From positions 1 through 23,650 of the forward strand of contig JAWLCO010000055.1 of assembly GCA_041687075.1 (NCBI GenBank): a stretch of DNA of 23,650 nt. Direction: 5' to 3'. The first letter of the stretch is position 1. The number at the start of each line of letters is the position of its first letter. The notes under the pieces are model-generated. The model did not search any database. It saw only the letters and a program-made list of their open reading frames with translations, and had not been told where the DNA came from. The stretch is from ZC4RG25 sp041687075 (GTDB lineage Bacteria > Pseudomonadota > Alphaproteobacteria > Rhizobiales > Hyphomicrobiaceae). This document shows positions 15,960 to 23,342 of this stretch, piece after piece. Made by a program: the position numbers and the translations under genes.

Positions 15960-16628
15960 TCAGCGGATCGCCGCGTTGGCGTGCTCCGCCTTGGCGCGTT
16001 CGATGGCCGCGATGTCCCGGCTCGCGCTGGCAAGGTCGAAAACGGCGCGCGCGACCTGGCCTGAGAATGCGAGCACGAGGCCGATCAAGGCAGCAGCCGC
16101 CCCGGCGAGCGGGTGAAGTGCCGGAATCCATGCGGGCATTCTGGCCGCCATCTCCGCTGGGGTAAGGACCAGCGCGACTGCCATCAGCACCCCTGTCAGG
16201 AACACGAGAACCCCGACACCCGCAAAGGCGTACGCAAGCAGGCGCCCGGTGAAATACTCCGCCGGCGGCTCAGGCAGCTCCAGCGGTACGGGTGACTGCG
16301 CGGTGCCGACCGGCGCGATGCGAATGGGGCCGCGGCCAACCTTGGGACCGGCCCGCGGCACTTCGGCCAGACCGCGTTGGCCGGTGCCAGTGCTGCGCAA
16401 CGGTGGCGGATTGGCAGGTCGCGCGCGTGCCAGCGGTTCGGAATGACTGCGCTGGCGCTTGAGCCGGGTAAGCGCCTCCCGAGCGACGTCAGCCTCCGGC
16501 GCACCGGAGTGATGGTCGGTCAGATGACGATAGAACTGAATCGCGTATTCCACCCGCCCATCCGCTTCAGCGCGCCGGCCCGCATCGAGGACCTGCGCCG
16601 CGGTCACCTGCGGCGATGCTTGTACCAT
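15960..16628 (-). CDS. Hypothetical two-TM membrane protein with a TPR-like N-terminus
   Basis: The 222-residue protein has no recognised family. The first 60 residues are helical with a tetratricopeptide-like pattern (AGRRAEADGRVEYAIQFYRH, 17-36). Next comes a basic Pro/Gly-rich linker (about 60-125). Two hydrophobic segments at about 130-156 and 172-192 predict an inner-membrane hairpin, and an amphipathic C-terminal helix follows. I chose ATG 16628 with CAGG and GGGGTT just upstream, not the longer frame to 16673. It is the last gene of a four-gene minus-strand cluster, 69 bases after the TIGR04282-type transferase gene, and may have a role in the same membrane or envelope process. That role is inferred only from position. 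Confidence 0.75.
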   Translation of the reverse strand: MVQASPQVTAAQVLDAGRRAEADGRVEYAIQFYRHLTDHHSGAPEADVAREALTRLKRQRSHSEPLARARPANPPPLRSTGTGQRGLAEVPRAGPKVGRGPIRIAPVGTAQSPVPLELPEPPAEYFTGRLLAYAFAGVGVLVFLTGVLMAVALVLTPAEMAARMPAWIPALHPLAGAAAALIGLVLAFSGQVARAVFDLASASRDIAAIERAKAEHANAAIR

Positions 16629-16697
16629 CCTGCAACCCCTTACTCCGCCAGTGACCATAATAAGACACGTCAACGGAGAAATCGCAATAATCCAGAG

Positions 16698-17387
16698 CTA
16701 TTTTGAGGGCGCAGGCTTACCCGCGTTCAGCGGCAGAACCCGCCGGCCGCACCAGGCTGCGACGCTGCGCAGATCCTCCGCATCATCGACGTCGCGGTGA
16801 ATGGCAGCAAAACCAACGCGATAGCCCCGCAAATTGCGAAGGGTGTCCTCCAGTGCGTGGACGCTCGACCATCGCACGCTCTTGAACATCTCGATCTGTC
16901 GTGGGCGGCGTTTCTGACCCACAAGCCAGTAGCCACCGTCCAGAGCGGGCCCGAAAACGGCATCATTGCTGCCGAGTGCCTTGAAGGCGGTCGCGATCTC
17001 GGACGGGCGAATGCCAGGAATATCGGTGCCGATGATGAGAACAGGGCCGGGCGGCTGTCGGTGTATCGCACGCTGCATTCGTTGCCCGAGGCCTCCTCCG
17101 CCTTGTGCCATCCGCGCGACATGTAGCGGCCAGAGCGGATGGGCGACAACGATGTCGGGGGTTACCGCCAGCACGGTCTGCCAGCGCTCCGATCGCGCCA
17201 GCCGACCAAGAACCGCGGCCGCGGTGTGGCGGTAGAACCAGGTCGCGCGCACCGTTCCGATCTCGCGTGCAAGGCGCGTCTTCACGCGGCCCGCGACCGG
17301 CGCCTTGACCATAATCACCAGCCGGCAGCGAAAAGGCGCCGCCTTCCTGGGCAGCGCCTTCGCGGGCGTCCTTCTGGATCGGCCCAT
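16698..17387 (-). CDS. TIGR04282-type glycosyltransferase (rSAM/selenodomain-associated transferase 1)
   Basis: The 229-residue protein is a nucleotidyl/glycosyl transferase of the GT-A fold. It shows the N-terminal MVKAPVAGRVKTRL (26-39), IGTDIPG (119-125) as the metal-binding DxP-type site, GPALDGGYWLVG (146-157) and RDVDDAEDL (198-206), all typical of the TIGR04282 family. Members are often found with TIGR04283 proteins and radical SAM genes, and their substrate is mostly unknown. I chose ATG 17387; the frame extends to 17468 across the end of the hydrolase gene, but that part looks non-coding. The hydrolase gene ends 22 bases upstream, which suggests co-transcription. Confidence 0.88.
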   Translation of the reverse strand: MGRSRRTPAKALPRKAAPFRCRLVIMVKAPVAGRVKTRLAREIGTVRATWFYRHTAAAVLGRLARSERWQTVLAVTPDIVVAHPLWPLHVARMAQGGGGLGQRMQRAIHRQPPGPVLIIGTDIPGIRPSEIATAFKALGSNDAVFGPALDGGYWLVGQKRRPRQIEMFKSVRWSSVHALEDTLRNLRGYRVGFAAIHRDVDDAEDLRSVAAWCGRRVLPLNAGKPAPSK

Positions 17388-17409
17388 GCCCGGTCGGACG
17401 GGCCTGGCG

Positions 17410-18387
17410 TCAGGCGGAAATCGGTTTGTAGACGTAGCCGCTACCGTCCTTCTCGATGCTGCCTGCACCCGGCATGCCGTAGTGATAGCCGGTGATCGTG
17501 ATGTTGTCGGATACGACGCGGTCGAACAACTTCCGCCGCGTGCTCTCGGCCATCTCCGGATCCTGGTCGAACGCTGCGTGCCAGCCTGGATTGCGCACGA
17601 ACAGGGCCGGCAGGTTCGTCACATCGCCCAGCACCATGAGCTGATCATTGCCGGAGCTGACGAGATAGCTGCTGTGGCCGGGGGTATGGCCATTGCTCGC
17701 CACCGAGCGGATACCCGGTACGACCTCGGTATCGTCTTCTGCCTGCCTGATGTTCTTCCAGTTGGGGAAGGTGGCCTGAATCCGCTTCGCCAGCCCCTGC
17801 CGTGCTTCCGGCAGTTTCGAGATCAGGCCTGCGTCGGTCCAGAATTTGTATTCGCTCGCGGGAGCCACGAGCTCCGCATCCGGGAACACCTGCGCGTTCG
17901 TGCCCTTCTCCATCAGGCCAAAGATGTGGTCGGGATGGAAGTGCGTCAGCACGATGGTCGAGATGCTTTTCGGGTCGATGCCGGCGGCCTGCATGCTTTC
18001 CTTCATCAGCAGGCCGGCCGTCGGCGCCATCTGTGCACCCGTCCCGGAATCGAACATCACCAGCCTATCGCCCATCCGAACCACCGTGATGGTGAAGGTG
18101 ATAGGCACGTGCGCGTCCGTCAGGTCGGCGTCCCGCAGGGCCTTCTTGGTTTCTTCGACGCTTGCGTTCTTGATGAAGTTGTCGTCGTGCGGTTTCTGCC
18201 AGATGCCGTCATAGAGCTGGGTCACCTCGATATCGCCGATCTTGAAGCGCGCGAACTTCGGCACCTCGCTGCCTCCGCTCATCTGTGCTTCGGCGGGACC
18301 GATGAAAGCCAGCGGACCTTTGAGGCCGAAGGCCGCGGAAGCGGCTGCGGCCGAGACGACGAAACTGCGGCGAGACAAGATGGTCAT
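17410..18387 (-). CDS. Tat-exported MBL-fold metallo-hydrolase
   Basis: The 325-residue protein begins with a twin-arginine signal (SRRSFVVSA with a hydrophobic stretch, cleavage near AEA at 32-34), so it is probably folded in the cytoplasm and sent to the periplasm. The metallo-beta-lactamase fold is shown by HFHPDH (His149, His151, Asp153, His154), the GHTPGH loop with His238, Asp255 and His302, giving a two-metal site. Substrates in this family range from lactones to sulfur and phosphate esters, and I cannot choose one. The start has AAGGAG a few bases upstream. It sits between two transferase genes that usually occur together, 22 bases before the next start. Confidence 0.92.
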   Translation of the reverse strand: MTILSRRSFVVSAAAASAAFGLKGPLAFIGPAEAQMSGGSEVPKFARFKIGDIEVTQLYDGIWQKPHDDNFIKNASVEETKKALRDADLTDAHVPITFTITVVRMGDRLVMFDSGTGAQMAPTAGLLMKESMQAAGIDPKSISTIVLTHFHPDHIFGLMEKGTNAQVFPDAELVAPASEYKFWTDAGLISKLPEARQGLAKRIQATFPNWKNIRQAEDDTEVVPGIRSVASNGHTPGHSSYLVSSGNDQLMVLGDVTNLPALFVRNPGWHAAFDQDPEMAESTRRKLFDRVVSDNITITGYHYGMPGAGSIEKDGSGYVYKPISA

Positions 18388-18506
18388 GACTGCTCCTTCG
18401 GATCGACTGACCGTACTCGTTGGTTACGATGTCGCCGGAGCGTACGCGCGTGGTTTGGCGAGGGAAAGCTGCGACCGCCGAATCACGCAGTTTTGAAGGC
18501 CTTGCC

Positions 18507-19196
18507 TCATCCGTAGAGCCGCGCAATCGTCCTCACCGGGACCCTCAGCGCGTAGAGGGCAAGGCAGGTCAGATTGCGCCCAACCCGGAGGCTGTATCCG
18601 TCGCGACGATACCGTTCTGCGCTGGTCATTGCTCGTGAGCGGAGCATCACCAGCCGCCGGCGGCCCAGTCTGCGGACGATGTCTACGTCCTCCATCAGCG
18701 GCATGGACCGAAAGCCGCCGATCTCGCGGTAGAGCCGCGCCGGGATGAGCAGCCCCTGATCGCCGTAGGGGAGCCGGAACAGTGCACAGCGCAGTGAAAC
18801 CCCTGCTTCAATGAACCGGGGCGCCATACCCGTATCGTCAAGAGCAAAGCGGAATGCGGCGGCCGACAGCGGGCGGCGACCCGTCTCGATGCTCTCGATG
18901 AATGATGCCGCCTCTGCCTGCCAGCCCGGCTCGAGCAGCGTGTCGGCGTGCAGGAAGAGCAGCCAGGGGAACCGCGCCCGCTCCGCGCCGGCCGCGAGCT
19001 GATGGCCTCGTCCCGTCTCGCCACGCACCACCTCGGCCCCGGCCGCATCGGCGATTTCGAGGGTGCGGTCGGTCGAGCCCCCGTCGCTGATGATCACTTC
19101 GCGCACCAGGCCATCCACCGCCGCGGGCACGAGCGCGGACAGCATGGGCGCCAGGGTGCGCTCGGCGTTCAGCGTGGGGATGACGATGGAAATCAT
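18507..19196 (-). CDS. TIGR04283-type glycosyltransferase family 2 protein (rSAM/selenodomain-associated transferase 2)
   Basis: The 229-residue protein is a GT2-fold glycosyltransferase. It shows SIVIPTLNA (3-11), ISDGGSTDRT (36-45), GRGHQLAAGAE (62-72), LFLHADTLL (80-88) as the metal-binding region, and MEDVDIVRRL further on. This set is typical of TIGR04283. A hydrophobic tail near the C-terminus may associate with the membrane. The first ATG at 19196 gives the exact family N-terminus. It leads the minus-strand cluster with the hydrolase, the TIGR04282-type transferase and the TPR-like protein. The gap to the hydrolase is 119 bases, enough for a second promoter. Confidence 0.9.
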   Translation of the reverse strand: MISIVIPTLNAERTLAPMLSALVPAAVDGLVREVIISDGGSTDRTLEIADAAGAEVVRGETGRGHQLAAGAERARFPWLLFLHADTLLEPGWQAEAASFIESIETGRRPLSAAAFRFALDDTGMAPRFIEAGVSLRCALFRLPYGDQGLLIPARLYREIGGFRSMPLMEDVDIVRRLGRRRLVMLRSRAMTSAERYRRDGYSLRVGRNLTCLALYALRVPVRTIARLYG

Positions 19197-19248
19197 GGGC
19201 CAACTCTATAGTCCGAAGCCACGCTGGTCTGAAACATTGCCGATGTTC

Positions 19249-19276
19249 TTGATTTGTTCGATGCTTTGAGTATAGT
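19249..19276 (+). promoter_or_regulatory. Candidate sigma-70 promoter of the radical SAM gene
   Basis: TTGATT (19249-19254) and TATAGT (19271-19276) are 16 bases apart. Transcription would start near 19283, leaving about 28 bases before the ATG at 19311. Both boxes are close to consensus, and this favours 19311 over the upstream opening of the frame. Confidence 0.5.
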
Positions 19277-19310
19277 TTTCTGCGGGAAAAGGCTCGTCGA
19301 ACGTACCGTC

Positions 19311-20426
19311 ATGCCGATCGCACCCAACAGCCCCGCTCGTCCGACTGCCGGTCCGCTGGTCGATGCCGACCGTCGCCGTGGTCGTGGTGCGCGGTCCAAT
19401 CGCGTCGGGCGCTACGAAGCCGAAGCTCGCGAGGAGTTCGACGACGGGTGGGAGAGCCTGGCCGAGCTCGAGGGATTCAAAACCGAGGTGCGCATCGAGC
19501 CGTCGCGCAGCATCATCGCCACCAACAACAGCCCCGATATCAGCTTCGACCGCTCTATCAACCCGTACCGCGGGTGTGAGCATGGCTGCATCTATTGCTA
19601 CGCCCGCCCGACCCACTGCTATCTCGGCCACTCGGCGGGGCTCGATTTCGAGACGAAGCTTTACGCCAAGACGAACGCTGCCGAGCTGCTTGAAAAGGAG
19701 CTGTCCCAGCCCGGTTATGTCCCGAGCACCATTGCCCTCGGCGCAGTGACTGATCCCTACCAACCCATCGAGCGCGAGTATCGCGTTACGCGCTCGATCC
19801 TGGAGGTTCTGGATCGGACAAGTCACCCGGTCGGCATCGTAACGAAGTCGGCGCTCGTCGTGCGCGACATGGATATCCTGGCGCGCATGGCTGAACGCGG
19901 GCTCGTCAAGGTTGCCCTGTCGGTCACGACGCTCGATCGCCACATCGCCCGGAAGATGGAACCGCGGGCCAGCACGCCAGCGCGGCGGATCGATGCCATC
20001 CAGCAGCTCAGCAGCGCCGGCATTCCGACCCAGGTGATGGTTGCGCCTATCATTCCGGCGCTCAACGACAGCGAGATCGAACGCATTCTACAGGCCGCCT
20101 ATGAAGCGGGTGCCCGGGACGCCGGCTATGTGCTGCTGCGGTTGCCACTGGAGCTCAAGGAGCTGTTTCGGGAATGGCTGGCGACGGAGTTCCCCGACCG
20201 TGCCAAGCGGGTGATCGGCGTGCTGCAGTCCATGCACGGCGGCCGGGATTACACGTCAGAGTTCGGGATGCGTCAGCGGGGCGGCGGCCCTTACGCTGCC
20301 CAGATTGCCACGCGGTTCCGGCTCACGTTGAAGCGGCTCGGCATGAACGAGCGGGGGCTGAAGCTCCGTACCGACCTGTTCCAGCGGCCCGCAAAGAGTA
20401 GTGGAGGGCAGCTGCAACTCCTTTGA
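19311..20426 (+). CDS. PA0069-family radical SAM protein
   Basis: The 371-residue protein has the radical SAM cluster motif CEHGCIYCYAR with Cys89, Cys93 and Cys96, following the NPYRGCEHG context that marks the PA0069 / SplB-like group. Conserved stretches include NNSPDISFDRSINPYRG, a DPYQPIE segment and a C-terminal GMRQRGGGPYA. The reaction is unknown; related SplB proteins repair DNA photoproducts, but that does not define this family. I chose ATG 19311 because a candidate promoter ends at 19276. It is divergent from the transferase cluster and lies 32 bases before rnhB. Confidence 0.93.
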   Translation: MPIAPNSPARPTAGPLVDADRRRGRGARSNRVGRYEAEAREEFDDGWESLAELEGFKTEVRIEPSRSIIATNNSPDISFDRSINPYRGCEHGCIYCYARPTHCYLGHSAGLDFETKLYAKTNAAELLEKELSQPGYVPSTIALGAVTDPYQPIEREYRVTRSILEVLDRTSHPVGIVTKSALVVRDMDILARMAERGLVKVALSVTTLDRHIARKMEPRASTPARRIDAIQQLSSAGIPTQVMVAPIIPALNDSEIERILQAAYEAGARDAGYVLLRLPLELKELFREWLATEFPDRAKRVIGVLQSMHGGRDYTSEFGMRQRGGGPYAAQIATRFRLTLKRLGMNERGLKLRTDLFQRPAKSSGGQLQLL

Positions 20427-20450
20427 CAGCTCGGCGTTGAGCCTTAGAAA
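20423..20450 (+). promoter_or_regulatory. Possible rnhB promoter giving a leaderless transcript
   Basis: TTGACA (20423-20428) and TAGAAA (20445-20450) are 16 bases apart. Transcription would start at about 20457, almost on the ATG at 20459. It overlaps the stop codon of the radical SAM gene. It may be chance, or may give a leaderless mRNA. Confidence 0.3.
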
Positions 20451-20458
20451 CTTCGCCC

Positions 20459-21166
20459 ATGGCGGGGGACGATTCACGGCCAAGGGCGACCTTCGAGGTG
20501 GAAGCCGTGTCGATACGGCTGACCGGCGGTCCCGTAGCTGGCGTCGACGAAGCGGGCCGAGGTCCGCTCGCCGGCCCTGTCGTTGCCGCTGCCGTGATCC
20601 TGGATCCGGACAACATTCCTCCTGGCATCGCCGACTCCAAGGCGCTGGAGCCTGAGGTCCGCGAGGAGCTGTTCGCTCAGATCATGGTGACCTCCAAGGT
20701 CGGCGTGGGTGTCGCAAGTGTGGCGCGCATAGACAAGTACAACATCCTCAACGCAACGCTCTGGGCCATGCGGCAGGCCGTCCGGCAGCTTGATCCCAAG
20801 CCACGCGTCGCGCTTGTCGACGGCAACAGGCCGCCCAAGCTTTCCTGCGACACGCAATGCATCGTGCAGGGCGATGCCAAATGCCTGTCGATTGCTGCTG
20901 CGTCCATCATTGCCAAGGTGACCCGCGACCGGATGATGGTCGAGCTTGGCCGGGCCTTCCCCGGCTATGGGTTCGAGCGCCACAAGGGCTACTCTACTCC
21001 GGAGCACTTCGCCGCCATCGACCGGCTCGGCGTGACCAGACACCACCGTCGCTCGTTCCGGCCGGTTCAGGTCGCCCTGGGCCTCGTCCAACAGGATGAG
21101 GTGCCAGCCGAGCAGACGTCTCTTGGTCTGGGCTATGGCCTCGATCAGGCGACGGATCAGCCGTGA
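20459..21166 (+). CDS. rnhB: Ribonuclease HII
   Basis: RNase HII cuts the RNA strand of RNA-DNA hybrids and removes single ribonucleotides from DNA. The 235-residue protein shows GVDEAGRGPLAGPV with Asp30 and Glu31, Asp121 in VDGN, Asp139 in QGDAKCLSIAAASIIAKVTRDR, and HKGYSTPEH. The four acidic catalytic residues are present. I kept ATG 20459 because the N-terminal RPRATFEVE stretch resembles the RPxFxxE segment I recall from alphaproteobacterial homologues. A GTG at 20507 has a better Shine-Dalgarno (GAGGTGG) but would remove it. The C-terminal 25 residues are an unconserved tail. It follows the radical SAM gene by 32 bases. Confidence 0.95.
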   Translation: MAGDDSRPRATFEVEAVSIRLTGGPVAGVDEAGRGPLAGPVVAAAVILDPDNIPPGIADSKALEPEVREELFAQIMVTSKVGVGVASVARIDKYNILNATLWAMRQAVRQLDPKPRVALVDGNRPPKLSCDTQCIVQGDAKCLSIAAASIIAKVTRDRMMVELGRAFPGYGFERHKGYSTPEHFAAIDRLGVTRHHRRSFRPVQVALGLVQQDEVPAEQTSLGLGYGLDQATDQP

Positions 21167-21173
21167 ACTTGCC

Positions 21174-21189
21174 TTAACCACCTGTTAAC
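21174..21189 (+). promoter_or_regulatory. CtrA box upstream of ccrM
   Basis: TTAA (21174-21177), seven bases, then TTAAC (21185-21189) is an exact match to the CtrA binding consensus TTAA-N7-TTAAC. It lies 75 bases before the chosen ccrM ATG, a distance that suits activation of a promoter starting near 21220. In Caulobacter, ccrM is activated by CtrA late in the cell cycle. Binding here is inferred. Confidence 0.8.
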
Positions 21190-21263
21190 CGTGCGCCTTG
21201 AGGATGCCTCCGTGGGCTGCGTACCTGCGCCTGCGTACCGTGTGGTTTTGTGCGAGTTGCGTC

Positions 21264-22394
21264 ATGGTCCTGCGTCACCGGGCCCGCCCGGCTGTCAATC
21301 TCGATCGCATCATTATCGGTGACTGCATCGAAGAGCTGTCGAAGCTGCCGACGGCGAGCGTCGATCTCGTCTTTGCCGATCCGCCCTACAATCTTCAGCT
21401 CGACGGCGACCTGCTGCGGCCCAACAATACGCGCGTTGATGGCGTCGACGACGAGTGGGACAAGTTCTCGGACTTTGCGGATTACGACCGCTTCTCGCGC
21501 GCCTGGCTGTCCGAGTGCCGGAGGGTGCTGAAGCGCGACGGCGCCATCTGGGTCATCGGCTCCTATCACAACATCTTCCGGCTGGGCGTTGCGCTGCAGG
21601 ATCTCGGCTTCTGGATCCAGAACGACATCATCTGGCGCAAGACGAACCCGATGCCGAACTTCCGCGGCAAGAGGTTCACCAATGCGCACGAGACATTGAT
21701 CTGGGCCGGCCGGGATCAGAAATCGCGCGTCACCTTCAATTACGAGGCCATGAAGGCCGGCAATGACGACCTGCAGATGCGCTCCGACTGGCTGTTCCCG
21801 ATCTGCGCCGGCCCGGAACGGCTGAAGGACGAATGCGGGCGCAAGGCGCATCCGACGCAGAAGCCGGAAGCCCTGCTGCACCGCATCCTGTTGGCGACCA
21901 CCAACCCTGGGGACGTGGTGCTCGATCCGTTCTTCGGCACCGGTACGACGGGAGCCGTGGCCAAGCGCCTCGGGCGGCGCTGGATCGGGATCGAGCGGGA
22001 CCGTGAATACGCTCAAGCGGCCACGCGGCGTATCGAGCGGGTCCGCGCCGTCGGTCCCTCGGCACTCGAGACGGCGCGTTCGAAACGGACCGAGCCCCGC
22101 GTGCCCTTTGGCACCATCATCGAGCTTGGAATTCTCGAGCCGGGCTCACCGCTCTACGACGAGCGCCGCAAGATCTGTGCAGAGGTCAGAGCCGATGGCA
22201 CGCTGGCCTGGCAGGGAGAGCAAGGCTCAATCCATCGCCTGGGGGCCGCCGTGCAGGGCAAGAGCGCCTGCAACGGCTGGACGTTCTGGCATTTCGAGGC
22301 AGAAGGCGAGCTGAGGCCGATAGATGCGCTTCGGGAAATGGCGAAGCGGCAGCTGGGGCTTTCGAGCAGACCGATGGTGATTGCGGCAGAATAA
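21264..22394 (+). CDS. ccrM: Cell-cycle DNA adenine methyltransferase CcrM (GANTC-specific)
   Basis: CcrM methylates the adenine in GANTC and couples replication to gene expression in alphaproteobacteria. The 376-residue protein is a beta-class methyltransferase: the catalytic DPPY (39-42) precedes the AdoMet-binding DPFFGTGTTG (221-230), and HPTQKP is at 196-201. The C-terminal part (about 275-365) is the RAMA domain typical of CcrM. The frame is open from 21198, but the CtrA box and the expected transcription start place the true start downstream. ATG 21264 gives the usual length although its Shine-Dalgarno is weak. It is followed by a bidirectional terminator. Confidence 0.95.
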   Translation: MVLRHRARPAVNLDRIIIGDCIEELSKLPTASVDLVFADPPYNLQLDGDLLRPNNTRVDGVDDEWDKFSDFADYDRFSRAWLSECRRVLKRDGAIWVIGSYHNIFRLGVALQDLGFWIQNDIIWRKTNPMPNFRGKRFTNAHETLIWAGRDQKSRVTFNYEAMKAGNDDLQMRSDWLFPICAGPERLKDECGRKAHPTQKPEALLHRILLATTNPGDVVLDPFFGTGTTGAVAKRLGRRWIGIERDREYAQAATRRIERVRAVGPSALETARSKRTEPRVPFGTIIELGILEPGSPLYDERRKICAEVRADGTLAWQGEQGSIHRLGAAVQGKSACNGWTFWHFEAEGELRPIDALREMAKRQLGLSSRPMVIAAE

Positions 22395-22417
22395 CAAAGC
22401 ACCTCGCCTGCCAAACG

Positions 22418-22446
22418 AAAAAGGCCGCCTGGCGAAGGCGGCCTTT
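22418..22446. terminator. Bidirectional terminator between ccrM and the porin gene
   Basis: AAAGGCCGCC (22420-22429) and GGCGGCCTTT (22437-22446) form a perfect 10-base stem with a 7-base loop. The flanking A-run (22418-22422) gives a T-run on the minus strand, and TTT closes the plus side. It serves both convergent genes. Confidence 0.88.
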
Positions 22447-22466
22447 GCTGTCCGAGCGTGCCGGAC

Positions 22467-23342
22467 TTACTTCAGCGGCTCGTAGGGCGGCGGAGCGCGA
22501 TACCCAAACTTGTAGTTCAGGCCGACGCGGACGACCACCATGTCGTCGTCGTGGTCGAAGCGACCGTGCTTGTCGAAGTGCCGGTCGTAATTGCCGCACT
22601 TTTGTGAGCAGGGGCCCCTATCAAAAGTGAATTTATTCCGGCTCGACCCGTCCTCGAAGTCAATCCACAGCGCCTCGGCCTTGAAGCTCATGTTGGGGGA
22701 CCAGAGCCACTCAATGCCACCACCGGCAGTCCAGCCCCAGTTCACATCGTCCGAGTCACGGTGGTGATCGCTCCAACCCCACTTTCCAGAGTCGTTCCAG
22801 GCGCCGCCAATACCACGCCACTTGCGCTCGAGCTCGGCATACGCTGCGCCGGCCGTCGCGTAGACCATGATCCTATCATTGGTCCATCCGATCCGGCCAC
22901 GGATGGTGCCGAACCAATCCATTGAACGCTCAGTATTAAACCGGTGGCTGGTACCATACCGGTTGTGCCCCCGATGGTCATTATCATCATCGAAATCGAC
23001 CCAGTTAATGTCGCTCTCGATGCCGAAAACAACGTTCCCGCACTGCAGGTTGTAGCCGGACTGCACGCCGGCGGTGAACGCATCCTCCTCGTCAGAGAAG
23101 CGCCGGCGGTCTGAGAAAAACTTGTCGTGGTCATTAAATTCGCCGTCGAGCTGTGCCCAGCCGATATTGCCGCCGACGTAGAAGCCGGTCCACGGACCTG
23201 GTGCGCAACGGTCGACGACGGGCGGTGGTGGCGGCGGAGGTGGCGGCGCAGCGCGCACCACCATTCCATCGGCCAGCGCTGCCGACCCAGCGACTGCCAC
23301 CAGTGCCAATGCACCGGCCGTAAGCCCCGCGAGTTTTTTCAT
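22467..23342 (-). CDS. Outer-membrane beta-barrel porin, Omp25/Omp31-like
   Basis: The 291-residue protein has a Sec signal peptide (MKKLAGLTAGALALVAVAGSA, cleaved near ALA-D), then a run of nine prolines (33-41) and WTGFYVGGNIGWA, the start of the eight-strand barrel seen in rhizobial Omp25/Omp31-type surface proteins. Alternating strands continue to the terminal VGLNYKFGYRAPPPYEPLK. The predicted loops are unusually rich in His, Asp and Arg, and four cysteines (in DRCAPG, LQCGN and PCSQKCGN) lie outside the signal peptide, which is not typical of such barrels. The ATG at 23342 follows a GGGAACGAG-type ribosome site. It shares the terminator with ccrM but is transcribed the other way. Confidence 0.88.
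   Translation of the reverse strand: MKKLAGLTAGALALVAVAGSAALADGMVVRAAPPPPPPPPPVVDRCAPGPWTGFYVGGNIGWAQLDGEFNDHDKFFSDRRRFSDEEDAFTAGVQSGYNLQCGNVVFGIESDINWVDFDDDNDHRGHNRYGTSHRFNTERSMDWFGTIRGRIGWTNDRIMVYATAGAAYAELERKWRGIGGAWNDSGKWGWSDHHRDSDDVNWGWTAGGGIEWLWSPNMSFKAEALWIDFEDGSSRNKFTFDRGPCSQKCGNYDRHFDKHGRFDHDDDMVVVRVGLNYKFGYRAPPPYEPLK

Noticed and set aside
20507..20509. GTG with GAGGTGG as the alternative rnhB start
   Set aside because: It would delete the RPRATFEVE stretch, which resembles the conserved N-terminus of alphaproteobacterial RNase HII as I recall it, so ATG 20459 was kept.
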